Numbered from the stretch's first letter, positions 8,787 to 19,905 are shown. The stretch: DNA of 64,000 bases from Streptomyces caelestis (GCF_014205255.1 NZ_JACHNE010000001.1:1736001-1800000), one strand, 5' to 3'. Numbers and translations: made by a program. Notes: generated by a model not told the origin, from the letters alone.

Positions 8787-8816
8787 CAGGCCGGTTCCCA
8801 CATGGGAACCGGCCTG
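8787..8816. terminator. Perfect 14-bp hairpin between metH and the HAD gene
   Basis: Arms CAGGCCGGTTCCCA and TGGGAACCGGCCTG with a 2-nt centre, lying 25 bp upstream of the HAD start. It has no T tail, as is common in Streptomyces. It may end metH transcripts or act as a processing or attenuation site. Confidence 0.6.
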
Positions 8817-8871
8817 CAGTGGACCGACCAGTCTACGTCGTGCGCGGAGGAAGTGCTCGTTTAACCGCTGT

Positions 8872-8902
8872 GCCCCCGGGCACACCGTGTGTACGCCGGG
8901 GG
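8872..8902. terminator. metH terminator hairpin
   Basis: Arms GCCCCCGG and CCGGGGGC extended by CACAC/GTGTG-type pairing, 30 bp after the metH stop on the minus strand. Confidence 0.65.
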
Positions 8903-8931
8903 CCGTTGTGGCGTGTGCCCGGTGGGGCGGC

Positions 8932-11900
8932 TCAGCGGGCGTTGAAGTACTTCGCCTCCGGGTGGTGGATCACGATGGCGTCCGTGGACTGCTCGGGGTG
9001 CAGCTGGAACTCCTCGGACAGGTGGACGCCGATGCGCTCCGGCTGGAGCAGGTCGGCGATCTTCGCGCGGTCCTCCAGGTTGGGGCAGGCGCCGTAGCCG
9101 AGGGAGAAGCGGGCGCCCCGGTACTTCAGTTCGAACATGCCCTGCATCTCGTCCGGGTCCTCGCCGGCGAAGCCGAGTTCGGAGCGCACGCGCGCGTGCC
9201 AGTACTCGGCGAGCGCCTCGGCCAACTGCACGGACAGGCCGTGCAGTTCCAGGTAGTCGCGATAGGCGTTGGACTCGAACAGACGCGCGGTCTCCTCGCC
9301 GATGCGCGAGCCGACGGTGACGACCTGGAGGCCCACGACGTCCGTCTCGCCGGACTCCTCCGGGCGGAAGAAGTCGGCCAGGCACAGACGCCGGCCGCGG
9401 CGCTGGCGCGGGAAGGTGAAGCGGGTGCGCTCGTTGCCCTGCTCGTCCAGGATGATCAGGTCGTCGTCCTTGGAGACGCACGGGAAGTAGCCGTAGACCA
9501 CGGCCGCCTCCAGCAGGTTCTCCGTCTGGAGCTTGTCCAGCAGCCCGCGCAGCCGGGGCCGGCCCTCGGTCTCGACGAGTTCCTCGTACGACGGGCCCTC
9601 GCCGGTGCGGGCCTGCTTCAGGCCCCACTGCCCCTTGAACAGGGCGCCCTCGTCGAGCCAGCTCGCGTACTCCTTGAGCTGGATGCCCTTGATCACGCGA
9701 GTGCCGCGGAAGGGCGGCTCGGGGACGGGGTTGTCGGTGGCGACGTCGGAGCGGACGTGCCCCTCCCCGGGTCGCTCCTCGACGGCGGCCGGGGCAGTGG
9801 CCCGCACGCGGCGCTGCTTCAGCTCGGGCAGCTTCGCGCCGGGCACGCCCCGCTTGACGCCGATCAGGGCGTCCATGAGGCGCAGGCCCTCGAAGGCGTC
9901 GCGGGCGTAGCGGACCTCGCCCTGGTAGATCTCGTGCAGGTCCTGCTCGACGTAGGCGCGAGTCAGGGCGGCGCCGCCGAGGATCACCGGGAAGCGGGCG
10001 GCAAGTCCCCGGCTGTTCAGCTCCTCCAGGTTCTCCTTCATGATCACGGTGGACTTGACCAGGAGGCCGGACATGCCGATGACGTCGGCCTTGTGCTCCT
10101 CGGCGGCGTCCAGGATCGCGGAGACGGGCTGCTTGATGCCCAGGTTGACGACGTTGTAGCCGTTGTTGGTCAGGATGATGTCGACGAGGTTCTTGCCGAT
10201 GTCGTGCACATCGCCGCGCACGGTGGCCAGCACGATGGTGCCCTTGCCCGCCTCGTCGCCCTCGACCTTCTCCATGTGCGGTTCGAGGTGGGCGACGGCC
10301 GTCTTCATCACCTCGGCGGACTGCAGGACGAACGGCAGCTGCATCTGGCCGGAGCCGAACAGCTCGCCGACGACCTTCATGCCCTCCAGCAGGGTGTCGT
10401 TGACGATGTCCAGCGCCGGGCGGGACTGCAGGGCCTCGTCGAGGTCGGCTTCCAGGCCGTTCTTCTCGCCGTCGATGATGCGCCGCTTCAGGCGCTCGTC
10501 CAGCGGCAGCGCGGCCAGTTCCTCGGCCTTGCCGGCCTTGAGGGACTTGGCGGTGGCGCCCTCGAAGAGCTGCATGAGCTTCTGGAGCGGGTCGTAGCCC
10601 TCGGCGCGGCGGTCGTAGATGAGGTCCAGAGCCGTCCGGACCTCTTCCTCGGAGAAGCGGGCGATCGGCAGGATCTTGCTCGCGTGCACGATCGCCGAGT
10701 CCAGGCCCGCCTTGACGCACTCGTCGAGGAAGACGGAGTTCAGCAGGATGCGGGCGGCCGGGTTGAGGCCGAAGGAGATGTTGGACAGGCCCAGCGTCGT
10801 CTGCACCTTCGGGTGGCGCCGCTTCAGCTCGCGGATGCCCTCGATCGTGGCGATGCCGTCCTTGCGGGACTCCTCCTGGCCGGTGCAGATGGTGAAGGTC
10901 AGGCAGTCGACGAGGATGTCCTCCTCGTGGATGCCCCAGTTGCCGGTGAGGTCGTCGATGAGCCGTTCGGCGATCTCGACCTTCTTCTCGGCCGTGCGGG
11001 CCTGGCCCTCCTCGTCGATGGTCAGCGCGATGAGGGCGGCGCCGTGCTCCCTGGCGAGCTGGGTGACCTTGGCGAAGCGGGACTCGGGGCCGTCGCCGTC
11101 CTCGTAGTTCACCGAGTTGATCACCGCGCGGCCGCCGAGCTTCTCCAGGCCCGCCTTGATGACGTCGACCTCGGTGGAGTCCAGCACGATCGGCAGCGTG
11201 GAGGCGGTGGCGAAACGCCCGGCCAGCTCCTCCATGTCGGCCACACCGTCACGGCCGACGTAGTCCACGCACAGGTCGAGCATGTGCGCGCCCTCGCGGA
11301 TCTGCTCGCGGGCCATCTCGACGCAGTCGTCCCAGCGGCCCTCCAGCATGGCCTCGCGGAACTTCTTCGAGCCGTTGGCGTTCGTCCGCTCGCCGATCGC
11401 CAGGTAGGAGGTGTCCTGCCGGAACGGCACCGACTGGTACAGCGACGCCGCCCCCGGCTCGGGCTGCGGAGAGCGCTCGGTCGGGGTGACGTCCCGGACG
11501 CGCTCGACCAGCTGGCGCAGGTGCTCGGGGGTGGTGCCGCAGCAGCCGCCGACCAGGGACAGGCCGTAGTCCCGGACGAAGTTCTGCTGGGCGTCGGCCA
11601 GGCCCTCGGGGTCGAGCGGGAAGTGGGCGCCGTCCTTGGTGAGGATCGGCAGGCCGGCGTTCGGCATGCACAGCAGCGGGATGCGGGAGTGGCGCGTCAG
11701 GTAGCGCAGGTGCTCGCTCATCTCGGCCGGGCCGGTGGAGCAGTTCAGGCCGATCATGTCGATACCGAGGGGCTCCAGCGCGGTCAGGGCCGCGCCGATC
11801 TCGGAGCCGAGCAGCATGGTGCCGGTGGTCTCGAAGGCCATCGAGCACAGCAGGGGCACCTCGACGCCGGTGGCCTCCATGGCCCGGCGGGCGCCGAGGA

Positions 11901-12453
11901 CGGAGGCCTTCGTCTGGAGCAGGTCCTGCGTGGTCTCCACGAGCAGCGCGTCCGCGCCGCCCGCGAGCAGGCCCTCGGCGTTGGCCTGGTAGCCGTCGCG
12001 GATGGTGCCGTAGGTGACGTGGCCGAGCGTGGGCAGCTTGGTGCCGGGGCCGATCGAGCCGAGCACCCAGCGCGGCCGGCCGTCCCGGGCGGCGTACTCG
12101 TCGGCCACCTCGCGGGCGATCCGGGCACCCGCCTCGGACAGCTCGTGCACCCGGTCGGCGACCTCGTACTCCGCCGCGGCCGTGTGGTTGGCGCCGAAGG
12201 TGTTGGTCTCGACGCAGTCGACGCCGACCGCGAAGTACGCGTCGTGGACGGAACGGACGATGTCCGGCCGGGTCACGTTGAGGATCTCGTTGCAGCCTTC
12301 GAGATTCTCGAAGTCCTCGAGCGTCGGGTCCTGCGCCTGGAGCATGGTGCCCATGGCCCCGTCGGCCACGACCACACGGGCGGCCAGGGCCTCTCGGAGG
12401 GCGGACACACGGGTCCGGCTGTCTGCGGAAGGGGTCGGTGGCAACGAGGCCAT
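8932..12453 (-). CDS. metH: Cobalamin-dependent methionine synthase
   Basis: A 1173-residue enzyme that moves a methyl group from 5-methyltetrahydrofolate to homocysteine through cobalamin. All four modules are present: homocysteine-binding barrel (about 1-330, VVADGAMGTMLQAQDPTLED start and VGGCCGTTPEH zinc-site end), pterin barrel (about 345-610, AIGERTNANGSKKFREAML), cobalamin domain (about 650-900 with the lower-ligand motif DVHDIG) and reactivation domain (about 920-1173, with the FSLGYGACPNLEDRAKIADL SAM-binding segment). Length matches the family. ATG 12453 is preceded by GGGAG. The gylR gene is divergent across a 349-bp gap. I looked for a cobalamin or SAM riboswitch in the leader and did not recognise one. 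Confidence 0.97.
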   Translation of the reverse strand: MASLPPTPSADSRTRVSALREALAARVVVADGAMGTMLQAQDPTLEDFENLEGCNEILNVTRPDIVRSVHDAYFAVGVDCVETNTFGANHTAAAEYEVADRVHELSEAGARIAREVADEYAARDGRPRWVLGSIGPGTKLPTLGHVTYGTIRDGYQANAEGLLAGGADALLVETTQDLLQTKASVLGARRAMEATGVEVPLLCSMAFETTGTMLLGSEIGAALTALEPLGIDMIGLNCSTGPAEMSEHLRYLTRHSRIPLLCMPNAGLPILTKDGAHFPLDPEGLADAQQNFVRDYGLSLVGGCCGTTPEHLRQLVERVRDVTPTERSPQPEPGAASLYQSVPFRQDTSYLAIGERTNANGSKKFREAMLEGRWDDCVEMAREQIREGAHMLDLCVDYVGRDGVADMEELAGRFATASTLPIVLDSTEVDVIKAGLEKLGGRAVINSVNYEDGDGPESRFAKVTQLAREHGAALIALTIDEEGQARTAEKKVEIAERLIDDLTGNWGIHEEDILVDCLTFTICTGQEESRKDGIATIEGIRELKRRHPKVQTTLGLSNISFGLNPAARILLNSVFLDECVKAGLDSAIVHASKILPIARFSEEEVRTALDLIYDRRAEGYDPLQKLMQLFEGATAKSLKAGKAEELAALPLDERLKRRIIDGEKNGLEADLDEALQSRPALDIVNDTLLEGMKVVGELFGSGQMQLPFVLQSAEVMKTAVAHLEPHMEKVEGDEAGKGTIVLATVRGDVHDIGKNLVDIILTNNGYNVVNLGIKQPVSAILDAAEEHKADVIGMSGLLVKSTVIMKENLEELNSRGLAARFPVILGGAALTRAYVEQDLHEIYQGEVRYARDAFEGLRLMDALIGVKRGVPGAKLPELKQRRVRATAPAAVEERPGEGHVRSDVATDNPVPEPPFRGTRVIKGIQLKEYASWLDEGALFKGQWGLKQARTGEGPSYEELVETEGRPRLRGLLDKLQTENLLEAAVVYGYFPCVSKDDDLIILDEQGNERTRFTFPRQRRGRRLCLADFFRPEESGETDVVGLQVVTVGSRIGEETARLFESNAYRDYLELHGLSVQLAEALAEYWHARVRSELGFAGEDPDEMQGMFELKYRGARFSLGYGACPNLEDRAKIADLLQPERIGVHLSEEFQLHPEQSTDAIVIHHPEAKYFNAR

Positions 12454-12802
12454 ATAAGGGGCTCCCTCGAGTGCGACGGCTGTCGGCTATGCGGCTGCCC
12501 GGACACGCGGAGGGCATCCCGGGGAAAGGCGCACGGCGCCAGCGTAACCGGGAGGGCGCCCGGATGGGCAGGGCGTCCACGAGGCGGACGCGCATGGCGT
12601 CCCTGAGGCCTTGTGCCACTGATGAGCCGGAGGTGACGCACCGCGGCGCGGCGCCGCTGCGCCACTGGGCGACCCGCCGCCGCAACAAAATGGCACCCGC
12701 CATTAGCGAGAGGTCGGCAACGACCGGTAGTGTTCGGCATTGCCGAACAAGGGCTGCGGGCGCCGCGTGTCGGCGGCCGAAGGGGACGGAGGCAGGACGG
12801 CG
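12454..12802. promoter_or_regulatory. Divergent metH / gylR control region
   Basis: A 349-bp gap between divergent starts. The gylR side holds a 19-bp palindrome (listed separately) and a possible -10 TAGTGT at 12728-12733 overlapping it. The metH leader side is GC-rich with short hairpins but no riboswitch I can recognise, and no small reading frame I would defend. Confidence 0.5.
12731..12749. promoter_or_regulatory. Probable GylR operator upstream of gylR
   Basis: TGTTCGGCATTGCCGAACA is a perfect 9+1+9 palindrome, 53 bp before the gylR start and overlapping a TAGTGT -10-like hexamer. A 15/19-identical copy lies in front of glpF. GylR is known to repress both its own gene and the glycerol operon, so a shared operator is expected. 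Confidence 0.75.
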
Positions 12803-13576
12803 ATGGCACGGAACATCCAGTCGCTCGAACGGGCGGCCGCGATGCTGCGGCTGCTCGGGGGCGGCGAGCGGCGGCTCGGCCTGTCGGACATCGCCTCGTC
12901 GCTGGGTCTGGCCAAGGGCACCGCCCACGGCATACTGCGCACCCTCCAGCAGGAGGGCTTCGTGGAGCAGGACGACGCCTCCGGGCGCTACCAGCTCGGC
13001 GCGGAGCTGCTGCGCCTGGGCACCACCTACCTCGACGTCCACGAGCTGCGGGCGCGCGCCCTGGTGTGGACCGACGACCTGGCCCGGTCCAGCGGTGAGA
13101 GCGTCTACCTGGGCGTCCTGCACCAGCAGGGCGTGCTGATCGTGCACCACGTCTTCCGGCCCGACGACAGCCGGCAGGTCCTGGAGATCGGGGCCATGCA
13201 GCCGCTGCATTCCACAGCTCTGGGCAAGGTGCTCTGCGCGTACGACCCGGTGGCGCACAGCGAGGCCCTGGAGTCCGACCGCAAGCCGTTCACCGACCGG
13301 ACCGCGTGCGAGTCGGAGGCCTTCGAGCACATCCTCGACCTCACCCGCGCTCGCGGTTACGCGGCGGACGTCGAGGAGACCTGGGAGGGCGTCGCCTCCC
13401 TCGCCGCGCCCATCCACGACCGGCGGCGCATGCCGGTCGGCGCGGTCGGCATCACCGGCGCCGTGGAGCGGCTGTGCCGGTCCGACGAACAGGCAGCGCT
13501 GCGCCCCGAGCTGATCGCGGCGGTCCGGGACTGCGCCCGCGCGGTGTCGCGGGACCTGGGCGCCGGGCGGTTCTGA
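12803..13576 (+). CDS. gylR: Glycerol operon regulator GylR (IclR family)
   Basis: A 257-residue IclR-type repressor of glycerol use. The winged helix-turn-helix is at about 1-75 (MARNIQSLERAAAMLRLL, then LSDIASSLGLAKGTAHGILR). The effector-binding domain follows (about 80-250), with the IclR landmarks LHSTALGKVL and GYAADVEETWEGVASLAAPI. The sequence is very close to S. coelicolor GylR as I remember it. ATG 12803 gives the known N-terminus; the frame is open further upstream into the operator, which argues against a longer form. It sits immediately before glpFKD with 268 bp between, consistent with separate transcripts. Confidence 0.96.
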   Translation: MARNIQSLERAAAMLRLLGGGERRLGLSDIASSLGLAKGTAHGILRTLQQEGFVEQDDASGRYQLGAELLRLGTTYLDVHELRARALVWTDDLARSSGESVYLGVLHQQGVLIVHHVFRPDDSRQVLEIGAMQPLHSTALGKVLCAYDPVAHSEALESDRKPFTDRTACESEAFEHILDLTRARGYAADVEETWEGVASLAAPIHDRRRMPVGAVGITGAVERLCRSDEQAALRPELIAAVRDCARAVSRDLGAGRF

Positions 13577-13741
13577 CGGGACACGGGGAGACCGGGGCGC
13601 CGCAGCGGCGTTCCGGTCCTCGACATGCCCCTGCTCACCGGCCCTCGGAGATCCACGAGGCCGCGGCGATCAGTAACGATCGTGTTATCGGCGACACAGA
13701 CCTTGACGTGCTTGTAACGCCGAAGCAAGACTCCCGTCCAT

Positions 13742-13784
13742 CGGTCGACATTGTCGAACAGCTACCGGCAATACGCGCTAGAGT
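13742..13784 (+). promoter_or_regulatory. Glycerol operon promoter with GylR operator
   Basis: The 19-mer CGGTCGACATTGTCGAACA (13742-13760) matches the gylR-proximal palindrome at 15 of 19 positions with the same centre. It ends 18 bp before TAGAGT (13779-13784), a good -10 hexamer, so a bound repressor would cover the -35 region. The leader to the glpF start would be about 50 nt. Confidence 0.7.
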
Positions 13785-13844
13785 GTGACAACGCCAGGCC
13801 GGTATTAGAACTTCACCCCTGGACGAAGGACAAAGGAGTCGCGG

Positions 13845-14639
13845 GTGTCCAGCTCCGACATCTTCATCGGCGAGACCATCGGTACCGCCATACTCATCCT
13901 CCTCGGCGGCGGAGTCTGCGCCGCCGTCACACTGAAGGCTTCCAAGGCCCGCAACGCCGGCTGGCTCGCCATCACCTTCGGGTGGGGCTTCGCGGTGCTC
14001 ACGGCGGTCTACACCACGGCGCCGCTGTCCGGCGCCCATCTGAACCCCGCCGTGACCCTGGCGCTCGCGATCAAGGACGGCGACTGGAAGAACGTCCCGG
14101 TCTACTGGGCCGGACAGATCCTCGGCGCCATGATCGGTGCCGCCCTGGTCTGGATCGCCTACTACGGCCAGTTCCACGCCCACCTCACCGACCGGGAGAT
14201 CGTCGGCGGTCCGGGCGCGCAGGCCACCACGGCCAAGGCCGTCGAGGCCCAGGAGAAGGGCGCCGGCCCCGTGCTGGGCGTCTTCTCCACCGGGCCCGAG
14301 GTCCGGGTCGCCTGGCAGAACGTCGCCACGGAGATCATCGGCACCGTCGTGCTGGTGCTCGCCGTGCTCACCCAGGGCCTGAACGACAAGGGCAACGGCC
14401 TGGGCACCCTGGGCGCCCTGATCACCGCGCTCGTGGTGGTCTCCATCGGCCTGTCCCTCGGCGGCCCGACGGGCTACGCGATCAACCCGGCCCGTGACCT
14501 CGGTCCGCGCATCGTGCACGCCCTGCTGCCCCTGCCCAACAAGGGCGGCTCCGACTGGGGCTACGCCTGGGTCCCCGTGGTGGGTCCGCTGATCGGCGGC
14601 GCCATCGCGGCAGGCATCTACAACGTCGCGTTCGCCTAG
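13845..14639 (+). CDS. glpF: Glycerol facilitator (MIP/aquaporin family)
   Basis: A 264-residue membrane channel for glycerol uptake, the first gene of the gyl operon (gylC in older naming). Both pore motifs are intact: [14 protein letters not shown] in the first half and [13 protein letters not shown] in the second, the Arg being the selectivity-filter residue. The Asp after the second NPAR is the mark of aquaglyceroporins. Six membrane helices are readable, with a long polar loop in the middle ([18 protein letters not shown]). GTG 13845 follows AAAGGAG with 6-7 nt spacing. Expression should be glycerol-inducible through GylR. Confidence 0.95.
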   Translation: MSSSDIFIGETIGTAILILLGGGVCAAVTLKASKARNAGWLAITFGWGFAVLTAVYTTAPLSGAHLNPAVTLALAIKDGDWKNVPVYWAGQILGAMIGAALVWIAYYGQFHAHLTDREIVGGPGAQATTAKAVEAQEKGAGPVLGVFSTGPEVRVAWQNVATEIIGTVVLVLAVLTQGLNDKGNGLGTLGALITALVVVSIGLSLGGPTGYAINPARDLGPRIVHALLPLPNKGGSDWGYAWVPVVGPLIGGAIAAGIYNVAFA

Positions 14640-14722
14640 GAGCGATCCTCGCGCCCTTTGCGAAACTCTCGGCACGCGCCGTACGTAAAGCCCCATAAAC
14701 ACGGAACTTCCAGGAGCACACA

Positions 14723-16261
<1,539 letters not shown>

Positions 16262-16269
16262 GAAACCGC

Positions 16270-17886
16270 ATGACCAGTCAGTCCACCCTGCAGTCCGTGC
16301 CTGCCCTGGGGACGCACCCGGCCTCCGGCTCGAACCCGAGCCGAGCCGAGACCAGGGAGCAGCTCGCCAAGGCGTCGTACGACCTTCTCGTGATCGGCGG
16401 CGGCATCCTGGGCATCTCCACCGCCTGGCACGCCGCGCAGTCCGGCCTCAGGGTGGCTCTGGTCGACGCCGGCGACTTCGCCGGTGCCACCTCCTCCGCC
16501 TCCTCCAAGCTGCTCCACGGCGGTCTGCGCTACCTCCAGACCGGGGCCGTGAAGCTGGTGGCGGAGAACCACTTCGAGCGCCGTGCGGTCTCCCGGCAGG
16601 TGGCCCCCCACCTGGCGAACCCGCTCACGTTCTACCTCCCCGTCTACAAGGGCGGGCCCCACGGCGCGGCGAAGCTCGGGGCGGGCGTCTTCGCCTACTC
16701 CGCGCTGTCGGCCTTCGGTGACGGCGTCGGGCACCTGCTCTCGCCGGCCAAGGCCGCGCAGGACGTGCCCGAGCTGCGCACCGAGAACCTCAAGGCCGTG
16801 GCCGTGTACGGCGACGACCAGATGAACGACGCGCGCATGGCGCTGATGACGGTCCGCGCGGCCGTGGAGGCGGGCGCGGTCGTCCTCAACCACGCCGAGG
16901 TGACGGGCCTGCGCTTCACCCAGGGCCGCGTCACGGGCGCCGAGCTGAAGGACCGCCTCTCCGGTGACGAGTTCGGCGTCAACGCCCGGCTGGTGCTGAA
17001 CGCGACCGGCCCGTGGGTCGACCATCTGCGGAAGATGGAGGACGCGAACTCCGCGCCGTCCATCCGCCTGTCGAAGGGTGCGCACCTGGTCCTGAAGCGC
17101 ACCTCCCCCTGGAAGGCCGCGCTCGCGACCCCGATCGACAAGTACCGCATCACCTTCGCCCTCCCCTGGGAGGACATGCTGCTGCTCGGCACCACCGACG
17201 AGGAGTTCGAGGGCGACCCGGCGGACGTCGCGGTCACCGAGAGGGACATATCCCAGATCCTCGACGAGGCCGCCTTCTCCGTCCGTGACCAGCAGCTGAA
17301 CCGCGACCTCATCACGTACGCCTTCGCCGGTCTGCGCGTGCTGCCGGGCGGCCCCGGCGACACCTCGAAGGCCAAGCGCGAGACGGTGGTGACCGAGGGC
17401 AAGGGCGGCATGCTGTCCGTCGCGGGCGGCAAGTGGACCACCTTCCGCCACATCGGCCGTACGATCATGAAGAAGCTGGAGTCGCTGCCGGGCCACCCCC
17501 TGGGCGACGACTTCGAGCCCATCAGCTCGCTGCCGAAGAGGCTGCCGCTGCCCGGCATCGCCAATCCGCGCGCGGTCGCCCACCGGCTGCTGACCGACCG
17601 CCCGGCGCCCGGCCCGCGCATGGGCGCCGACACCGCAAGGCACCTGGCCACGCACTACGGCTCCCTCGCCTTCGACATCGCCCGCCTGGCCAACGAGAGC
17701 CCCGAGCTCGCCGAGCGCGTCCACCCCGACGCCCCGGAGATCTGGGCGCAGGTCGTCTGGGCCCGGGACCACGAGTGGGCCGAGACGCAGGACGACGTGC
17801 TGCGCCGCCGCACGACGCTGACGATCCGCGGCCTGGCCACGGACGACATCCGCGCCAAGGTCCAGGACCTGCTCGACAAGAAGTAG
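16270..17886 (+). CDS. glpD: Glycerol-3-phosphate dehydrogenase (FAD, aerobic)
   Basis: A 538-residue flavoprotein that oxidises glycerol 3-phosphate to dihydroxyacetone phosphate and passes electrons to quinone. The FAD-binding motif is YDLLVIGGGILGISTAWHAA (about 37-56), followed by GATSSASSKLLHGGLRYLQ, which is diagnostic of GlpD. The C-terminal domain has GGKWTTFRHIGRT. It begins 8 bp after the glpK stop, whose last codons (GAGGAG) supply its ribosome site, so translation is probably coupled. A hairpin terminator follows. Confidence 0.96.
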   Translation: MTSQSTLQSVPALGTHPASGSNPSRAETREQLAKASYDLLVIGGGILGISTAWHAAQSGLRVALVDAGDFAGATSSASSKLLHGGLRYLQTGAVKLVAENHFERRAVSRQVAPHLANPLTFYLPVYKGGPHGAAKLGAGVFAYSALSAFGDGVGHLLSPAKAAQDVPELRTENLKAVAVYGDDQMNDARMALMTVRAAVEAGAVVLNHAEVTGLRFTQGRVTGAELKDRLSGDEFGVNARLVLNATGPWVDHLRKMEDANSAPSIRLSKGAHLVLKRTSPWKAALATPIDKYRITFALPWEDMLLLGTTDEEFEGDPADVAVTERDISQILDEAAFSVRDQQLNRDLITYAFAGLRVLPGGPGDTSKAKRETVVTEGKGGMLSVAGGKWTTFRHIGRTIMKKLESLPGHPLGDDFEPISSLPKRLPLPGIANPRAVAHRLLTDRPAPGPRMGADTARHLATHYGSLAFDIARLANESPELAERVHPDAPEIWAQVVWARDHEWAETQDDVLRRRTTLTIRGLATDDIRAKVQDLLDKK

Positions 17887-17907
17887 GCACCCCGGGGACC
17901 CGGTTGA

Positions 17908-17948
17908 CGGGAGGGGCGGTTCCACGCCGACGGAGCCGCCCCTCCCGC
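17908..17948. terminator. Glycerol operon terminator
   Basis: Arms CGGGAGGGGCGGTTCC and GGAGCCGCCCCTCCCG with a 9-nt loop, 21 bp after the glpD stop. Confidence 0.85.
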
Positions 17949-18037
17949 GTTCCCGACGCCTCCGCGTTCCCGACGCCGTTCGGGACCCCCATAATGACCT
18001 GATACGTCGGAGGTCTTGAGCGACAGGGAGGCCGACC

Positions 18038-18709
18038 ATGGCAGTCACCGACGAGGCGATCGTGAAGATCAAGGACATGATCGTCTCCGGCGCGCTGCGG
18101 CCGGGCGACCGGCTGCCCAAGGAGAGCGAACTCGCCGCCGACCTCGGCCTGTCCCGCAACTCCCTGCGGGAGGCCGTACGCGCCCTGTCCCTCATCCGGA
18201 TCCTGGACGTCCGGCAGGGCGACGGCACGTACGTCACCAGCCTCGATCCGCAACTCCTCCTGGAAGCCCTGAGCTTCGTCGTGGACTTCCACCGCGACGA
18301 CACGGTCCTGGAGTTCCTGGCCGTACGCCGCATCCTGGAGCCCGCCGCTACGGCCATGGCGGCCCTGCGGATCAGCGAGCAGCAACTGGACGCGCTGACG
18401 GCCCAGCTGGACAAGCTCGGCGAGGACCCGTCCGTGGAGGATCTCGTCGCCTGCGACCTGGAGTTCCACCGGGGCATCGTGCAGAGCTCGGGCAACTCCG
18501 TGTTGTGCTCGCTGCTCGACGGGTTGTCGGGCCCCACCACCCGCGCCCGGATCTGGCGCGGTCTGACCCAGGAGGACGCGGTCGGCCGCACCCTGCGCGA
18601 GCACCGGGCGATCGTCGCGGCCCTGCGGGACCGGGACGCCGAGGCGGCGCGTTCCTGGGCGACGGTGCACATCGCGAGCGTGGAGCAGTGGCTGCGTTCC
18701 ACGCTGTGA
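18038..18709 (+). CDS. FadR/GntR-family transcriptional regulator
   Basis: A 223-residue repressor-like protein. The winged helix is at 5-75 (IVSGALRPGDRLPKESELAA, DLGLSRNSLREAVRAL, RQGDGTYVTS) and an all-helical FCD ligand domain follows (about 90-215), with acidic and histidine positions (DLEFHRGIV, EHRAIVAAL) that usually bind a metal and a carboxylate ligand. ATG 18038 has GGGAGG upstream. It stands alone between the glycerol terminator and parJ. The ligand is likely a small acid but not identifiable here. Confidence 0.88.
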   Translation: MAVTDEAIVKIKDMIVSGALRPGDRLPKESELAADLGLSRNSLREAVRALSLIRILDVRQGDGTYVTSLDPQLLLEALSFVVDFHRDDTVLEFLAVRRILEPAATAMAALRISEQQLDALTAQLDKLGEDPSVEDLVACDLEFHRGIVQSSGNSVLCSLLDGLSGPTTRARIWRGLTQEDAVGRTLREHRAIVAALRDRDAEAARSWATVHIASVEQWLRSTL

Positions 18710-18866
18710 CCAGGGCCTCACGGACAGCTCGGATGAATCCGGTGTGTTCAGGGGTGGATCGCGGGGCAGTGATGGGGTCACTCCCCCTGCAAGGGGGCTG
18801 CGGGCGCCCCCTTGGCACGCCGTAAGGTTGGGGGGTACGCGAGGGCACGTCGGAAGGAGGCGCTGG

Positions 18867-19853
18867 GTGATCGAGCTCGAGGGGGTTCCCGAGCTGATCG
18901 ACCCGGTCATGGTGGCCGCGTTCGAAGGCTGGAACGATGCCGGCGACGCCGCCTCCACCGCGGTCGCGCATCTGGACAGGGAGTGGAAGGGCGAGGTCTT
19001 CGCGGCGCTGGACGCCGAGGACTACTACGACTTCCAGGTGAACCGCCCCACGGTGTTCATGGAAGCCGGCGTCCGCAAGATCACATGGCCGACGACAAGG
19101 TTGTCGGTGGTCCGGGTCGGCGGGGACAAGCCACGCGACCTGGTTCTCGTCCGGGGCATCGAACCGTCCATGCGGTGGCGGTCGTTCTGCAACGAACTGC
19201 TCGGCTTCGCCCACGAACTGGGCGTGGAACTGGTGGTCGTCCTGGGCGCCCTGCTCGGTGACACCCCGCACACCCGTCCTGTTCCGATCAGCGGGACGAC
19301 GTCCGACCCGGACCTGGCCCGCCGCATGGACTTGGAGGAGACCAAGTACGAGGGGCCCACGGGCATCGTCGGCGTCCTCCAGGAAGCGTGCACGCACGCG
19401 GGCGTGCCGGCCGTCTCGCTGTGGGCGGCGGTGCCGCACTACGTGTCGCAGCCGCCGAACCCGAAGGCCACGCTGGCCCTCCTGAACCGCCTGGAGGACC
19501 TGATCGACGTGCGCATCCCGCTGGGCGAGCTGCCCGAGGACGCGCGCGCCTGGCAGGTCGGCGTGGACCAGCTGGCCGCCGAGGACAGCGAGGTCGCCGA
19601 GTACGTCCAGTCGCTGGAGGAGGCCCGGGACACCGCGGAGCTGCCGGAGGCGTCGGGCGAGGCGATCGCCCGCGAGTTCGAGCGCTACCTGCGCCGCCAC
19701 GACGGCGGCGGACCGCCCGCCTCCGGCGGGCACGCCACGGCGGACGGCAGCGACAGCACGTCGTACCTGCGGGACAACCCCAGCGGCCGTACCCGCCCGC
19801 CGAAGCCACCCAAGCCGGGCACGGACGACGACGAGGAGTCGTCGGAGGACTGA
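18867..19853 (+). CDS. parJ: PAC2-family actinobacterial protein ParJ
   Basis: A 328-residue PAC2-fold protein (MIELEGVPELIDPVMVAAF, EGWNDAGDAAS, VLGALLGDTPHTRPVPISGT, LWAAVPHYV), the family of proteasome-assembly chaperone homologues. In S. coelicolor the protein encoded directly before mshC is ParJ, reported to bind ParA and limit its polymerisation during sporulation septation; this gene has the same position. The last 60 residues are Gly/Pro/Asp-rich and probably disordered. GTG 18867 follows GGAAGGAGG with 6 nt spacing. It converges on mshC across a bidirectional hairpin. The family call is firm; the parJ name rests on synteny and family. Confidence 0.8.
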   Translation: MIELEGVPELIDPVMVAAFEGWNDAGDAASTAVAHLDREWKGEVFAALDAEDYYDFQVNRPTVFMEAGVRKITWPTTRLSVVRVGGDKPRDLVLVRGIEPSMRWRSFCNELLGFAHELGVELVVVLGALLGDTPHTRPVPISGTTSDPDLARRMDLEETKYEGPTGIVGVLQEACTHAGVPAVSLWAAVPHYVSQPPNPKATLALLNRLEDLIDVRIPLGELPEDARAWQVGVDQLAAEDSEVAEYVQSLEEARDTAELPEASGEAIAREFERYLRRHDGGGPPASGGHATADGSDSTSYLRDNPSGRTRPPKPPKPGTDDDEESSED

Positions 19854-19871
19854 GCAGGGCCGAGCACAGCA

Positions 19872-19905
19872 GAAGGGGCGCCTCCCGGCCGGAAGGCGCC
19901 CCTTC
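19872..19905. terminator. Bidirectional terminator between parJ and mshC
   Basis: Arms GAAGGGGCGCC and GGCGCCCCTTC enclosing a GGCCGG-containing loop; suits both convergent genes. Confidence 0.85.

Noticed and set aside
8887-12606. A 1239-codon open frame on the plus strand opposite metH
   Set aside because: metH is complete on the other strand with all domains; the antisense frame has low-complexity Val/Gly/Leu/Asp/His composition typical of GC-rich shadow frames.
12454-12740. Cobalamin or SAM riboswitch in the metH leader
   Set aside because: I searched for the conserved B12-box and SAM-riboswitch cores and did not find them; a covariance-model search would settle it.
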